64,000 nt of DNA from an uncultured Collinsella sp. Lineage in GTDB: Bacteria > Actinomycetota > Coriobacteriia > Coriobacteriales > Coriobacteriaceae. The number at the start of each line of letters is the position of its first letter. Within the stretch, counting starts at the first letter, position 1. Under the pieces are notes generated by a model. That model was given only the letters and a program-made list of their open reading frames with translations. It made no database searches and had not been told where the DNA came from. Location of the stretch: contig UPXY01000008.1 of assembly GCA_900538305.1 (NCBI GenBank), positions 1 through 64,000 of the forward strand, given 5' to 3'. Position numbers and translations under genes: made by a program. Positions 28,571 to 37,309 of this stretch are shown piece by piece.

Positions 28571-29554
28571 TTACATCAAGAAGTTCATAACGAGCGAGAC
28601 CATCGTCTCCTTCTCCTCCGGACGCGACTCGGCAATCATAAGCGCCATGGCCACGAGCATGTTGTCGGACACCCGCTTCTCGATACCGCGGAACAGCGCG
28701 CCATTCCGATCGAGGAAGTAGAGAAACAGGCTGCAGGCGATGCGCTTGTTGCCGTCGACGAACGAATGGTTCTTAATGATGAAGTACAGCAGGTTCGCAG
28801 CCTTTTCCTCGAGCGAGGGATAGAGTTCCTCGCCGCCAAACGACTGGTAGATGGCGGCGATGCTGCTGCGGAAGGAATCGTCCTTCTCGCGCCCGAAAAA
28901 ATCGCTCGCGAAGCGCGGACGCATCTGGCCGATAAGCGCCATGCATTCGTCGTAGTCGAGGATATACGTTGAACGTTCGCCCTTCGGGCGCGGCACCGCC
29001 TCGCGATCATATGCATCGAGCAGCTCGTAAGCACTCGTATAGCTTTCTACGATATCGAGAATCTCACGCGAGGCCAATTCCCCAGGAAGCCGTTCGATGA
29101 TCTGAACGATAGCGCCGAGCTGCTGCAACCGTTCGTCATTTTCGACATGTCCCTGCATGATGAAGCGTTTGAGCACATTCGTTGCCCACCGGCGGAACTC
29201 CACACCACGCTGTGACTTCACGCGATAGCCCACGGAGATGATGACGTCGAGAGAGTAATGCTCGACTTGATAGCTTTTCCCGTCTGCGGCAGTTGTCGCA
29301 AATTTTGCGACAACTCGTTCACGCTGGTCAGTCAGTTCCTCCCGCAGTGCATTGTTCACATGTTTACCAATAGTTTTAACATCACGATCAAATAAGATGC
29401 CAAGCTGCTCTCGGCTGAGCCAAACTTCCTGCTCGGCCACATCTACATTGACGGACAGCGAGACCTCTCCGTCCGCCGACTTAAATAACACGATACGTTG
29501 CTCGTCCGCATGCTCGCTTACTTGATTGAGATGATCGTGCGCAGTCTTTGCCAT
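28571..29554 (-). CDS. RhuM-family protein with Doc/Fic-like C-terminus
   Basis: 327 residues. The N-terminal two-thirds matches RhuM virulence proteins (EVWLSREQLGILFDRDVKTIGKHVNNAL, VISVGYRVKSQRGVEFRRWAT). The C-terminal third contains HSFVDGNKRIACSLFL, the Doc/Fic core HxFxDGNKR, so it may AMP-transfer to or phosphorylate a protein target. It has no recognisable antitoxin beside it. A LexA-like palindrome lies 224 bases upstream. Such genes often sit in variable regions. Confidence 0.88.
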   Translation of the reverse strand: MAKTAHDHLNQVSEHADEQRIVLFKSADGEVSLSVNVDVAEQEVWLSREQLGILFDRDVKTIGKHVNNALREELTDQRERVVAKFATTAADGKSYQVEHYSLDVIISVGYRVKSQRGVEFRRWATNVLKRFIMQGHVENDERLQQLGAIVQIIERLPGELASREILDIVESYTSAYELLDAYDREAVPRPKGERSTYILDYDECMALIGQMRPRFASDFFGREKDDSFRSSIAAIYQSFGGEELYPSLEEKAANLLYFIIKNHSFVDGNKRIACSLFLYFLDRNGALFRGIEKRVSDNMLVAMALMIAESRPEEKETMVSLVMNFLM

Positions 29555-29777
29555 AGTAAATCACCCGTCCTATCGTCGGTTTCATGCCATACCAACTTGT
29601 TGTCCCAGCATTGACGGGCGCCGGGGAACGGAAACGCAACTCCGCCCGAAGTCGAGCCAGTGCAGCAAGCCTCTTTGCCATGGGCGATATCTGGCATACC
29701 CGCCAACACGTATCATTGGGGACCTCCGTGCCGGCTCTTGCTCGTCCTCGTACCTTGAGACAACTATAACATAGAAT

Positions 29778-29790
29778 CGAACATTTGTTC
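29778..29790. promoter_or_regulatory. LexA/SOS-like palindrome CGAACATTTGTTC
   Basis: CGAAC-N3-GTTC resembles the Gram-positive LexA box. A TATAGT-like -10 follows on the minus strand, toward the RhuM gene. A related site is at 35786. Low sequence content makes chance possible. Confidence 0.4.
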
Positions 29791-29819
29791 TATATAAGTT
29801 CGAAACTTTTCTTCTTGGT

Positions 29820-30770
29820 TTACGCACCTACGAGAACCGTCACGAGCGGGATGCTCAGAATCGATCCCGCAATCGAGATGAACGTTATCTGCAGCATCGG
29901 TTTCACATCTATGTGGTGTTGCAAACAAAGGAGCGTGCCTACCGTCGCCACGGGCATGGATGAGTCCACGATCACCACGCCGATCGCAAGGAGATCAAGC
30001 GGAAGCAGGCGTACCACCACCAGGCTCGCGAGCGGCACCAACACCAAGCGCGCTGCCGCGACGATATACGCGCGATAATTCGTGAGCATCGAGCGCACCT
30101 GGTACGTCGCCATCGACGACCCGGTCACAAGCAGCGCGAGTGGGGTCGTCATCTGTCCCACGATGCTCGCCGCGTCGCCCACGATTCCCAAATTCTCGAT
30201 GCCCAACAGCGCAAGGACAAGCACGATCACGCTCATAATGAGCGTCGGCGTCTTGAGCGAAGCAAACGTTCGGCGAAGCTTCTTGCCAATCCCGCCATCT
30301 GCCGCATCGCCTTCGCCGACAGAAAACAGCAGTGCGCCCACGCCGAAGAGCGCCACGTTCGCTGGTATGAGCGAAATGGCCGCATAGAGCAGTGCATCCG
30401 AACCGAATATCGCGGAAATCACCGGCAAGCCGATGAACCCGCAGTTGCCAAACGCGACGGCAAACCGATACGCCGCACGTGTTTCCACGGGAACACGCAA
30501 CAATGCGGTAATTGCAAAGGCCATAGGAACCGCCACCACGTACACGAGGAACGTTGCAGCAACGATAAGCAACATCGTCTCGATCGAAGGGAGCGCCTCG
30601 GCATCATGCAGCGCCGCCAGGATGGTGCAGGGCAACGCTATGTTCATGACCAGCTGAGATAGCCCAGAATCGAGCTCGGGGTTAAGAAATCCCAGCTTGT
30701 TGATCGCCCAGCCCAGCACAATGGGCAGTGAAACCACCAACATCTGCATCGCCACGAACCCAAAGTCCAC
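29820..30770 (-). CDS. AEC-family (auxin efflux carrier-type) transporter
   Basis: About 316 residues with ten predicted helices in two five-helix halves (LVVSLPIVLGWAINKLGFLNPE, FGNCGFIGLPVISAIFGSDAL, TPLALLVTGSSMATY, VDSSMPVATVGTLLCLQ). Family members export organic acids such as malate, or amino acids; the substrate is not predictable. The GTG start at 30770 is chosen for GGAGGGG seven bases upstream; other in-frame starts extend to 30851 without ribosome sites. Confidence 0.85.
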   Translation of the reverse strand: MDFGFVAMQMLVVSLPIVLGWAINKLGFLNPELDSGLSQLVMNIALPCTILAALHDAEALPSIETMLLIVAATFLVYVVAVPMAFAITALLRVPVETRAAYRFAVAFGNCGFIGLPVISAIFGSDALLYAAISLIPANVALFGVGALLFSVGEGDAADGGIGKKLRRTFASLKTPTLIMSVIVLVLALLGIENLGIVGDAASIVGQMTTPLALLVTGSSMATYQVRSMLTNYRAYIVAAARLVLVPLASLVVVRLLPLDLLAIGVVIVDSSMPVATVGTLLCLQHHIDVKPMLQITFISIAGSILSIPLVTVLVGA

Positions 30771-31032
30771 GCAGCACCCCTCCATTCGAACGCCCATAAA
30801 CTCTACCGCCCAAGCGGCCGAAAAGGCAAGGCGGGATAGGGCGCACGCCATTTTTCGCGCGCAACAAAGCGCACGCCCCCGCGCTCACTCTCAGCTTGGC
30901 ATCGTCCCAGTTCATACGCGCTCAACTTCGACTCGACTAGCGGTCGAGTAAACTAAACTGACGGTCGGTTGAGGACGCGCCACCACCATGAAACGATGGG
31001 CATGTCATCAATCCCGCATGAAAGGACTTCTC

Positions 31033-31440
31033 ATGACGAAGCAATCATTTGGCTCCACCATCGCCGCGTTGCGCAAGGAAAAGGGCATGACGCAGCTCGA
31101 CCTCGCTCGCGAGATGGGTGTTACGGATAAAGCGGTAAGCAAGTGGGAACGCGACCTTTCGTTTCCCGACGTCGCGTCGCTGCCGAAACTCGCCTTAGTG
31201 CTCGGTGTTTCCGTCGATGAGCTTCTTGAGGTGAAGACCGCGGCACAGGAACAATCCAAGCACTTCAAGGTTCCCGCACTTGCAGAGCTTGTGCTCAAAG
31301 CGGTCGCACTTGCAATGGGCGTGGGTGTGACGGCACTCACCATCATGGACGAAGTCGAGCCACGCAACGCGTTTTGCCTGCTGGGCATTGGGCTCGCATG
31401 TCTCGCATTGGTGCAGCTCTCGCACAGCGACGAAGATTAG
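31033..31440 (+). CDS. XRE-type HTH regulator with C-terminal hydrophobic segments
   Basis: 135 residues. The HTH is FGSTIAALRKEKGMTQLDLAREMGVTDKAVSKWERDLSFPD; the C-terminal half holds two likely membrane helices (LVLKAVALAMGVGVTALTIMD, AFCLLGIGLACLALVQL). AAAGGAC six bases upstream supports the start at 31033. Third HTH-membrane protein in the window; targets unknown. Confidence 0.85.
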   Translation: MTKQSFGSTIAALRKEKGMTQLDLAREMGVTDKAVSKWERDLSFPDVASLPKLALVLGVSVDELLEVKTAAQEQSKHFKVPALAELVLKAVALAMGVGVTALTIMDEVEPRNAFCLLGIGLACLALVQLSHSDED

Positions 31441-31481
31441 GCGCCCCGAACGTCGGCGGACGCCTCCCCTCCCCGCCGCAG

Positions 31482-31514
31482 TGATAATTTCAGTACCAGG
31501 TACTGAAATTATCA
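31482..31514 (+). terminator. Perfect 16-bp terminator hairpin
   Basis: TGATAATTTCAGTACC and its exact complement around one base, followed by TTTTT on the plus strand, 41 bases after the HTH gene. A clear intrinsic terminator, and AT-rich compared with its surroundings. Confidence 0.85.
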
Positions 31515-32036
31515 TTTTTGCTCGAAGTCCCGCCGCAGAAGCCCATCAAGGTTGCGGGTGAACCGCTCGCGGTCGTCATCCGTGAACGCCGCAGGCCCAC
31601 GCGTACGGCCGCCGGCGCGACGCACTTTCTTTTCTTCGTGACGGATGAAGAGATCCATGTCGATCGTGGCCTTCGTGTAGACGCGCCCGCGCACGCCGAT
31701 GGCTGCCGCACCGCGCCCGAGCACCATGCTCGCAAGGCCGATATCCTGCGTAACCACCACGTCGTTCGGCTGCAGGCGCTCCACGATGGCGAAGTCCGCG
31801 CTGTCCGCACCGATGGACACGTCGAGAACGTCCACCCAGAATCCACCGTGCGTGGCATCGCGGCCGCGGGCGTGATCCGCGTCGCGCGGGTCGTCGCGCC
31901 GGATGTGCCGCTCTAGGTTCTGCGTGGTGTTGCCCACGATCACGACGGGCACGCGCGCACGCCGCGCGCAGCGAAGAGCCTCGCGCGTGACCGGGCACGC
32001 GTCGGCGTCGATGTAGAGGGTACGCCCCACAGGCAT
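31512..32036 (-). CDS. YaiI/YqxD-family protein (UPF0178)
   Basis: 174 residues. Begins TLYIDADACPVTREALRCA with the conserved DADACPV motif, and contains DSADFAIVERLQPNDVVVTQDIGLA. The fold is PIN-like, suggesting a nuclease, but the function is uncharacterised. The start at 32036 has AAAGGG upstream; two codons earlier another ATG is in frame. Its 3-prime end abuts the terminator hairpin. Confidence 0.88.
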   Translation of the reverse strand: MPVGRTLYIDADACPVTREALRCARRARVPVVIVGNTTQNLERHIRRDDPRDADHARGRDATHGGFWVDVLDVSIGADSADFAIVERLQPNDVVVTQDIGLASMVLGRGAAAIGVRGRVYTKATIDMDLFIRHEEKKVRRAGGRTRGPAAFTDDDRERFTRNLDGLLRRDFEQK

Positions 32037-32259
32037 GGACACCCTTTCCCTCATCAGCTGATAGCATCATCTATCCCCAGCAGCATCTTGAGCTCGCTCA
32101 ACGCATCCGCGCGGACGTCGTCGCCGGACGACCGCGAGCAAGCCGTCCGCAGCAATCAGCTGCAACCTCAAACACCCGTCCTCGTATCCCGCGAGCATGG
32201 CGCTCGACGAGCTCAAAGCGAAACTCAATCGCTGCAGTTGGAGGAAGGCGGGATTCGCC

Positions 32260-32517
32260 TCACGAATAGTGATCTTTAGCAGAATAAATTATGAGCTGCT
32301 CGCTGATCACTTCGTATACGAGTCGATCCTCCTGGTTGATGCGGCGCGACCACATGCCCGAAAGCTCGCCGCGCAGTGGTTCGGGTTTTCCGATACCGTT
32401 GAACGGGTCACGTTCAACATCCCGAATGAGCTGGTTGATTCGCTTCAGCATCTTCCGATCGTGCTGCTGCCACCAAAGATAATCGTCCCAGGCTTCGTCC
32501 GTCCACACCTTACGCAT
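32260..32517 (-). CDS. yoeB: YoeB-family mRNA interferase toxin
   Basis: 85 residues. MRKVWTDEAWDDYLWWQQHDRK ... INQLIRDVERDPFNGIGKPEPLRGELSGMWSRRINQEDRLVYEV is a full YoeB, including the catalytic Glu/Arg/His region near the C-terminus (RRINQEDRLVYE, AKDHYS). It cleaves mRNA on the ribosome when freed from YefM. The start at 32517 overlaps the antitoxin stop by 8 bases and has GGAG upstream. Confidence 0.95.
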   Translation of the reverse strand: MRKVWTDEAWDDYLWWQQHDRKMLKRINQLIRDVERDPFNGIGKPEPLRGELSGMWSRRINQEDRLVYEVISEQLIIYSAKDHYS

Positions 32518-32776
32518 CGGCCGTCTCCGCAAGTTTGTGTTCGGAAACCTCCCCTGCACGCACCTGCTCGCGGCCGCGACGCAGCTTGTCCATGAGATAC
32601 GGGTTGTTCATGATGCGCGCGTTCTCGATGAGGTTCTCATAGTCGCGAACATTCAACACCACAACGTTGGCGCTCGGATCTTTCGCCGTGACCAAGATGG
32701 GCTCGGCATCCTCGCGCGTCTTATCCATATAGCTCCGTAGATTGCTTCTGAACGTCGAATAGGCGACCGCTTCCAT
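32510..32776 (-). CDS. yefM: YefM-family antitoxin
   Basis: 88 residues of Phd/YefM type (AVAYSTFRSNLRSYMDKTREDAEPILVTAKDPSANVVVLNVRDYENLIEN). It neutralises YoeB and autorepresses. The start at 32776 is preferred because GGAGG lies five bases upstream. The promoter contains the TGTACA pair recognised by YefM. Confidence 0.95.
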   Translation of the reverse strand: MEAVAYSTFRSNLRSYMDKTREDAEPILVTAKDPSANVVVLNVRDYENLIENARIMNNPYLMDKLRRGREQVRAGEVSEHKLAETADA

Positions 32777-32800
32777 CCCATCCTCCATTCTAATCTATTA

Positions 32801-32818
32801 TGTACAATTTATTGTACA
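32801..32818. promoter_or_regulatory. YefM operator
   Basis: TGTACAAT-TT-ATTGTACA is a palindrome with two TGTACA hexamers, 24 bases upstream of yefM. TGTACA repeats are the known recognition element of YefM-YoeB operators. Confidence 0.85.
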
Positions 32819-33011
32819 AGATTATACCCTGCATCTGCTTTGTCATGCAAGCCAGCAGGTAAATCTAGACGCGTGGCTTCAGGTACGCAAGCTCCGCCTG
32901 CAAGCCGCGTTGCCCCTCTCGCCGTTTGCACAGACCCTGGTACACGTTCTCTCATGTGTACTGCCCCGCCCCCGATGCGCAACCGCGGCGCACGGGCATC
33001 ATCCCAGCCAT

Positions 33012-34310
33012 TCAGGCACTCACGACTGCGCTTTCGATATGCCGAATACTCGGAATCGCCCATGTGATCGCGGCGAGCACAGCCATCGCCGCACCCGCTC
33101 CAACAAACCAAACAGGAGCTCCCACAACATCTGCAAAGAGCGAGGAGCCAGCGAGTCCCAGCGGCAACGCCCACGACATGATGGCTCCGTATAGGCCGAA
33201 TACTCTGCCCAGATACTCGGGTGGAATCTTTTCCTGCATGAGCGCCGTCTGCGGACCGGAGTAAATCGGCGAGCTGAACCCCATGAGGAAGCTCGCTGCG
33301 AGAAAAAGCGGAAACCCATCGTTGCCGAGAAGTCCAGCTCCAAGCGTCGCCGCACCGTAAAGCGCCGTGGCCGCGACCACCGTGAACGCACGGTTCTTGA
33401 ATCCGCCCCACGAGGCGAGCAGCGCCGACCCTACGATCATGCCCACCGAGAACACGATCTCTGCCATCGCGGCATCGCCCGTGGTGCCGCCAAAGTGACC
33501 GAGCGTCATGATGGGAAAGAGCGCCGAGATGGGCGAGAACACGAACGTAAAGGCGAAGCCGCACCATAGAAGGGCAAACAACCCTCGATAACCACGCAGG
33601 ACACGGTAGCCCTCCACCGTCTCAGACGTAAGGGCGCGCAGCCGGGAGAGCACACCGCTAGCATGTGCAGGAGCCTCGGCGGAATCCCCTGCGCTCACCC
33701 CGCCAACATCCAGATGCGCCGCGATAATTGCGGCAGTTGCGAAAAGAGCACCCGCCACATCAAGCGCAATCATGGCAGTGAGCCCCCAGAGCGGATAGAT
33801 AACCGCCGCGATTGCCGTCCCCAGAATGTACCCGCCGGATTGAACCGCCTGCGTTACGCCCGCGAGCCGCGTGAGGTGCTTGGGAGGAGCAACGAGGGGC
33901 GTGAGCGCTTGGAACGCCGGCGTATGAAACGCGTTGCCGATAGCCCGGAAGAAGAGCGCCACCATGACCACCCACACGGGCAACGAGCCCGTAAGCGATA
34001 CCGCCGCTACAATGGCGCTCACCGCCGCAATGAACAGATCCGCTCCTACCAGCGTGCGCTTGAGCGGCAGACGGTCAACGATGGCCCCCGCAAACATGCC
34101 GAACAGCGCAAGCGGTAAAAAGCCCGCAAGCGAAGCAAGTGAGAGCATACTCGCAGAGTTCGTCGTAAACGTGATGTGCCAGATAAATCCCATCTGCAAG
34201 ATAGAGCTCGTGAGCACAGACACGAGCTCACCGCCCCATACGAACCCGAGCTTAAGCATCCACGATGAAGAGCTGCCTTCAAAGCGATTGGCAGACGCGT
34301 GATCAGGCAT
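33012..34310 (-). CDS. MFS transporter
   Basis: 432 residues with about twelve helices. The loop 2-3 motif (GMFAGAIVDRLPLKRTLVGAD) and a mid-protein hydrophilic linker (DVGGVSAGDSAEAPAHAS) fit drug-exporter-type MFS proteins of the MefA/NreB sort. The substrate is unknown. It lies upstream of two GyrI-like proteins on the same strand but with a 100-base gap. Confidence 0.88.
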   Translation of the reverse strand: MPDHASANRFEGSSSSWMLKLGFVWGGELVSVLTSSILQMGFIWHITFTTNSASMLSLASLAGFLPLALFGMFAGAIVDRLPLKRTLVGADLFIAAVSAIVAAVSLTGSLPVWVVMVALFFRAIGNAFHTPAFQALTPLVAPPKHLTRLAGVTQAVQSGGYILGTAIAAVIYPLWGLTAMIALDVAGALFATAAIIAAHLDVGGVSAGDSAEAPAHASGVLSRLRALTSETVEGYRVLRGYRGLFALLWCGFAFTFVFSPISALFPIMTLGHFGGTTGDAAMAEIVFSVGMIVGSALLASWGGFKNRAFTVVAATALYGAATLGAGLLGNDGFPLFLAASFLMGFSSPIYSGPQTALMQEKIPPEYLGRVFGLYGAIMSWALPLGLAGSSLFADVVGAPVWFVGAGAAMAVLAAITWAIPSIRHIESAVVSA

Positions 34311-34408
34311 CGCCCCTCCTTTCTCGCCGCAATCAAACCGCGTTCGAAATTATAGCGGGCACCTTGCTACCACCCATCGCATGTGAGGCCTTCATGCGGC
34401 CTCGCCCC

Positions 34409-34897
34409 CTACTTTTTTCTCACGGGCACCCAGATCTCACTGTACGCCGTGCCATCGTCGCGAATGTCGCTAAACGAGAACATACGGAACCCGTCGAGTT
34501 CCCAAGGCGTCTCGGAAAGCCACTCTGCGTAGATCCTCGCGGTCGTTTGCTGCATGGTCTGGGGATGCGGCCCATCACTTGGAAAGACCGCCCAGGTAAG
34601 TGCTGGAATCTCCACGAGCTCAAGCCCTTCTCCCGCCTCGGTCGCCGTGGTCGGCACGCCAATAAGGTGCGTAAGCGCGCCCGCTTCCTCCTGAAAACTG
34701 GTGTCCGAGTTCCAGGAAGCGTTCACCACGCGCCTTGGCTCCATATCTTGCAAGCGATGCAGCTCGGCGCGCTGTGGCGGAGTAATGCTTTGGGCGAGCT
34801 CTGCAATAGCCGGGTTCTCACCTTCAAACTGCATCGGCACCCGCGCCATAACACCGGCAAGACGAAACGCGGGTTTCTCGACGATACGGTACTCCAT
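34409..34897 (-). CDS. GyrI-like small-molecule-binding protein
   Basis: 162 residues. MEYRIVEKPAFRLAGVMARVPMQ...and the ending FRMFSFSDIRDDGTAYSEIWVPVRK match the effector-binding (AraC_E_bind/GyrI-like) fold as a stand-alone protein. Such proteins bind or hydrolyse lipophilic compounds. The start at 34897 has AAGGGAG upstream. Confidence 0.85.
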   Translation of the reverse strand: MEYRIVEKPAFRLAGVMARVPMQFEGENPAIAELAQSITPPQRAELHRLQDMEPRRVVNASWNSDTSFQEEAGALTHLIGVPTTATEAGEGLELVEIPALTWAVFPSDGPHPQTMQQTTARIYAEWLSETPWELDGFRMFSFSDIRDDGTAYSEIWVPVRKK

Positions 34898-34994
34898 AAG
34901 ATGCTCTCCCTTGACATCGGGCATTATATCGGTCGTTTGAACGGATGAAACTGCAGTGAATCGACCCCTCCCAACAGAGACGAATTCTACCGCT

Positions 34995-35741
34995 TTACCT
35001 TGGTTTCACGGGATGCCGTATCACCGTCTTCAGATTCTCCGGCTTGGTACGACGCGGGTCGCCAAGGTAAATCTCGTGGTGCAAGCGTATATTCGGCACG
35101 GCACCACCTGCATCGAGCGCAGTCAGCACAGCATCCGCGTCGAACGCGCGCGTCGCGACGTGGCCCGTCGGCGATTCACCGCCCTCTGCGATATCCGTCG
35201 CGAGACCGTTCTCCTCGATGAACGCGGATAGTACGGAAATGGATGCAGGCTCATCGTCGTACGAACCCCTGTGCATGACCTGCGCGCACGGTCCTTCGGC
35301 AAACCGCACAAACCGCAACGCTCCAGAAGCCACAGCATCGGCAAGCTCGGGCTTCTTTACCTCCACTATTTCACAGAGCTGCGAAAATGCGTCTGGCGTC
35401 ACAAAGTCTGGCTGGCGGATGAGCGAGATCCAGGAAAGCGCGCTCTTGTCGCCGATCTCCACGCCGTCGAATGCGCCGGCGCCACCCCACCAGAGACCCT
35501 CGAGCGGCGGGACCACATAGTCGAAGTAGCCTTCCGGCTGCCAGTCGCCCATCTTCGACATCTTAACGGTGTACGAGAACGCATAGAGCAGTTCAAGCGC
35601 ACGCTCGTACGCACCGCCCTCCTCGTTGGGATCACCCGTGCCGGCGACAGCGGCAAACGTCATCGCCGGTACCTCAACGAGCGACGGCTTGGCCTTGGGC
35701 TGGTACAGCTCGCGAAACTCCCGTTTGAAATCGAATGCCAT
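34995..35741 (-). CDS. GyrI-like domain protein, large form
   Basis: 248 residues of the larger GyrI-like family (MAFDFKREFRELYQPKAKPSLVEVPAMTFAAVAGTGDPNEEGGAYERALELLYAFSYTVK pattern, ending RRTKPENLKTVIRHPV). No DNA-binding domain is present. It sits next to the smaller GyrI-like gene; both may sequester toxic ligands exported by the neighbouring MFS pump, which is inference. Confidence 0.85.
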   Translation of the reverse strand: MAFDFKREFRELYQPKAKPSLVEVPAMTFAAVAGTGDPNEEGGAYERALELLYAFSYTVKMSKMGDWQPEGYFDYVVPPLEGLWWGGAGAFDGVEIGDKSALSWISLIRQPDFVTPDAFSQLCEIVEVKKPELADAVASGALRFVRFAEGPCAQVMHRGSYDDEPASISVLSAFIEENGLATDIAEGGESPTGHVATRAFDADAVLTALDAGGAVPNIRLHHEIYLGDPRRTKPENLKTVIRHPVKPR

Positions 35742-35785
35742 CGACGCCTCCCGTCTCGTCTTTGCTCGATGGCATCACTATAATA

Positions 35786-35798
35786 GAACATGTGTTCG
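35786..35798. promoter_or_regulatory. LexA/SOS-like palindrome upstream of the GyrI-like gene
   Basis: On the minus strand the site reads CGAACACATGTTC followed by TATTATAG, so it overlaps a likely promoter 45 bases upstream of the gene at 35741. It fits the Gram-positive LexA consensus CGAACRNRYGTTC. Binding is unproven. Confidence 0.5.
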
Positions 35799-35845
35799 TT
35801 TTCAAGGAAGAGACCACGCTCGTTCAGTTCGGGCTGGGAAGCGCG

Positions 35846-35878
35846 AAGGCGCGCCGGACATCTCGCCCGGCGCACCTT
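35846..35878. terminator. Hairpin downstream of flavodoxin
   Basis: AAGGCGCGCCGG / CCGGCGCACCTT pair at 11 of 12 positions, 28 bases past the flavodoxin stop (minus strand). No U-tract. Confidence 0.5.
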
Positions 35879-35905
35879 CGCTTCATCCAGCTTGTCTAAA
35901 GAACC

Positions 35906-36325
35906 CTACGCCAACGAAGCGCCGAGCGCCTTACAGGCCTCTGCCGCCTCGCCCTCGGGGTAGTCCTTGGCGATAACCGTATCGGCAATCGTGACGCCTG
36001 CCGCCTCGGCACGCTCGCGCCAAAGATCCATCCACTCGCCGTCTGCCCAATCGTAGCTGCCGAACAAGGCGACCTTTCGACCCGGAAGCTCCGGTTCGAC
36101 CCCATCCCACATGGGCTCGAACTCATCGCTCTCCAGTTCTTCCGACCCCATCGCCGGACACCCAAATGCAAATGCGTCATAATCGTCCAGCGCAGATGCC
36201 GAAAACTCCGCGCAGGCGATCACGTCCACCTCTGCCCCTGCGTCGCGCGCGCCTTCGGCAACGAGCTCCGCCATGGCCTCGGTGTTGCCCGTGCCGCTCC
36301 AGTACACAACCGCGATCTTGCCCAT
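35906..36325 (-). CDS. Flavodoxin
   Basis: 139 residues. The FMN phosphate loop WSGTGNTEAMAELV and GCPAMGSEELESDEFEPMW are typical short-chain flavodoxin features. It would carry electrons at low potential, replacing ferredoxin when iron is scarce. It follows a DUF3793 gene by 62 bases on the same strand, a pair that sits downstream of two iron-box-like motifs. Confidence 0.93.
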   Translation of the reverse strand: MGKIAVVYWSGTGNTEAMAELVAEGARDAGAEVDVIACAEFSASALDDYDAFAFGCPAMGSEELESDEFEPMWDGVEPELPGRKVALFGSYDWADGEWMDLWRERAEAAGVTIADTVIAKDYPEGEAAEACKALGASLA

Positions 36326-36387
36326 ACTCCTACCTTTCTATTAGAGGCTGCATGTAACAGCCTGGTACCACGATGAAATCTGCCGCA

Positions 36388-37143
36388 CTACGCAACGCGG
36401 GAACGCGCCGGGTCGCGGGCTAAATCAACCAGTGACGCACCCGCCGCAAAAAGGGTCTGCGCGCGCCGGGTGCAGCGCTTGTACCGTGCGAACCGATACT
36501 GCGCGCCACGCACGTCGCCATATACCTTCCAACACCCGCAGCACAGGAACTCGCGCCCCTCGTGCTCGATGAAACCACGTACATCGGCCGCGGGATACCC
36601 GAGGAAGTAGCCGACCTCATGGGGCACGGCCTGCTCGGTGAACCGTTCGGCAAGACGCTCGACGCAAGCGCTGAGGAAATCCTCGTCGCGGGCGGATGCG
36701 AAGGGGGCGCGCCGAGCAGGCACGGCCAGGCGCAACCCCCTTCCATGTCGCGCGTGCGCGCAGGCAGGATACCCCAGGCACAAGAGGTCGCCCGCAACGT
36801 CGTCATCGCCCAAATGGCATTCGAGGAGAGCTGGGCGATACGCGTACACGAGCGCGCCGAACGGCCGCCACGCGATGACGCGGCAGCGCACCCCTTCGCG
36901 GGCGAGCTTCTCGTCGAGCTCCGCTACGATGTGCGAAAGGGCGCGCCGCCGCGCCGCAAACAACTCCGCCTCACCCTCCGCGTCCGCCGCCGCCGGACAT
37001 CGCTCCTCGGAGCAATCAGGGCAGTCCGCAACGAAGCACCCGCGGAACGTGAAGAGGTTGGCTGGCTTCGCGCCAAGAAGCACAGGAGCCCAGGAGCGGA
37101 CCGCTATGGCCTCGAACGCTTGGGGTGTAATCGGTCGCTCCAC
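36388..37143 (-). CDS. DUF3793-family protein
   Basis: About 251 residues with many cysteines: CFVADCPDCSEERC near the N-terminus, PHEVGYFLGYPAADVRGFI in the middle and CCGCWKVYGDVRGAQYRFARYKRCTRR near the end, the family hallmark. The function is unknown; the cysteine content suggests metal or cluster binding. The GTG start at 37143 is proposed because AGGAGG precedes it; the ATG at 37164 would place the 16-bp motif at 37167 over its ribosome site. It is transcribed with flavodoxin. Confidence 0.85.
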   Translation of the reverse strand: MERPITPQAFEAIAVRSWAPVLLGAKPANLFTFRGCFVADCPDCSEERCPAAADAEGEAELFAARRRALSHIVAELDEKLAREGVRCRVIAWRPFGALVYAYRPALLECHLGDDDVAGDLLCLGYPACAHARHGRGLRLAVPARRAPFASARDEDFLSACVERLAERFTEQAVPHEVGYFLGYPAADVRGFIEHEGREFLCCGCWKVYGDVRGAQYRFARYKRCTRRAQTLFAAGASLVDLARDPARSRVA

Positions 37144-37166
37144 AATGCCTCCTGTACTTCTCATTT

Positions 37167-37182
37167 GTTAGCCTTGCTTAAC
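37167..37182. promoter_or_regulatory. Iron-box-like motif GTTAGCCTTGCTTAAC
   Basis: Sixteen-base partial palindrome GTTAG-N6-TTAAC, 24 bases upstream of the proposed DUF3793 start. Related motifs occur at 37216, 40949, 43548 and 56814, all beside metallophore-type genes. Confidence 0.6.
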
Positions 37183-37215
37183 TTATCAGATATGAGCTAC
37201 CTTTGCTAGAAAAAA

Positions 37216-37231
37216 GTTAGATTTGGTTATC
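37216..37231. promoter_or_regulatory. Iron-box-like motif GTTAGATTTGGTTATC
   Basis: Second copy in the DUF3793 promoter, 49 bases from the first. GTTAG-N6-TTATC differs from the consensus at one outer base. Confidence 0.55.
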
Positions 37232-37241
37232 TTTTTTAGAA

Positions 37242-37272
37242 GCCGTCCGCGAACATGGAGCCCGCGGACGGC
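37242..37272. terminator. Hairpin after the ABC pair
   Basis: GCCGTCCGCG / CGCGGACGGC, ten perfect base pairs with an 11-base loop, 38 bases after the ABC operon stop. No T-run on the minus strand. Confidence 0.5.
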
Positions 37273-37309
37273 CGATCGAACAGAAAATACGCGTGCTGGC
37301 AACGAGAGC

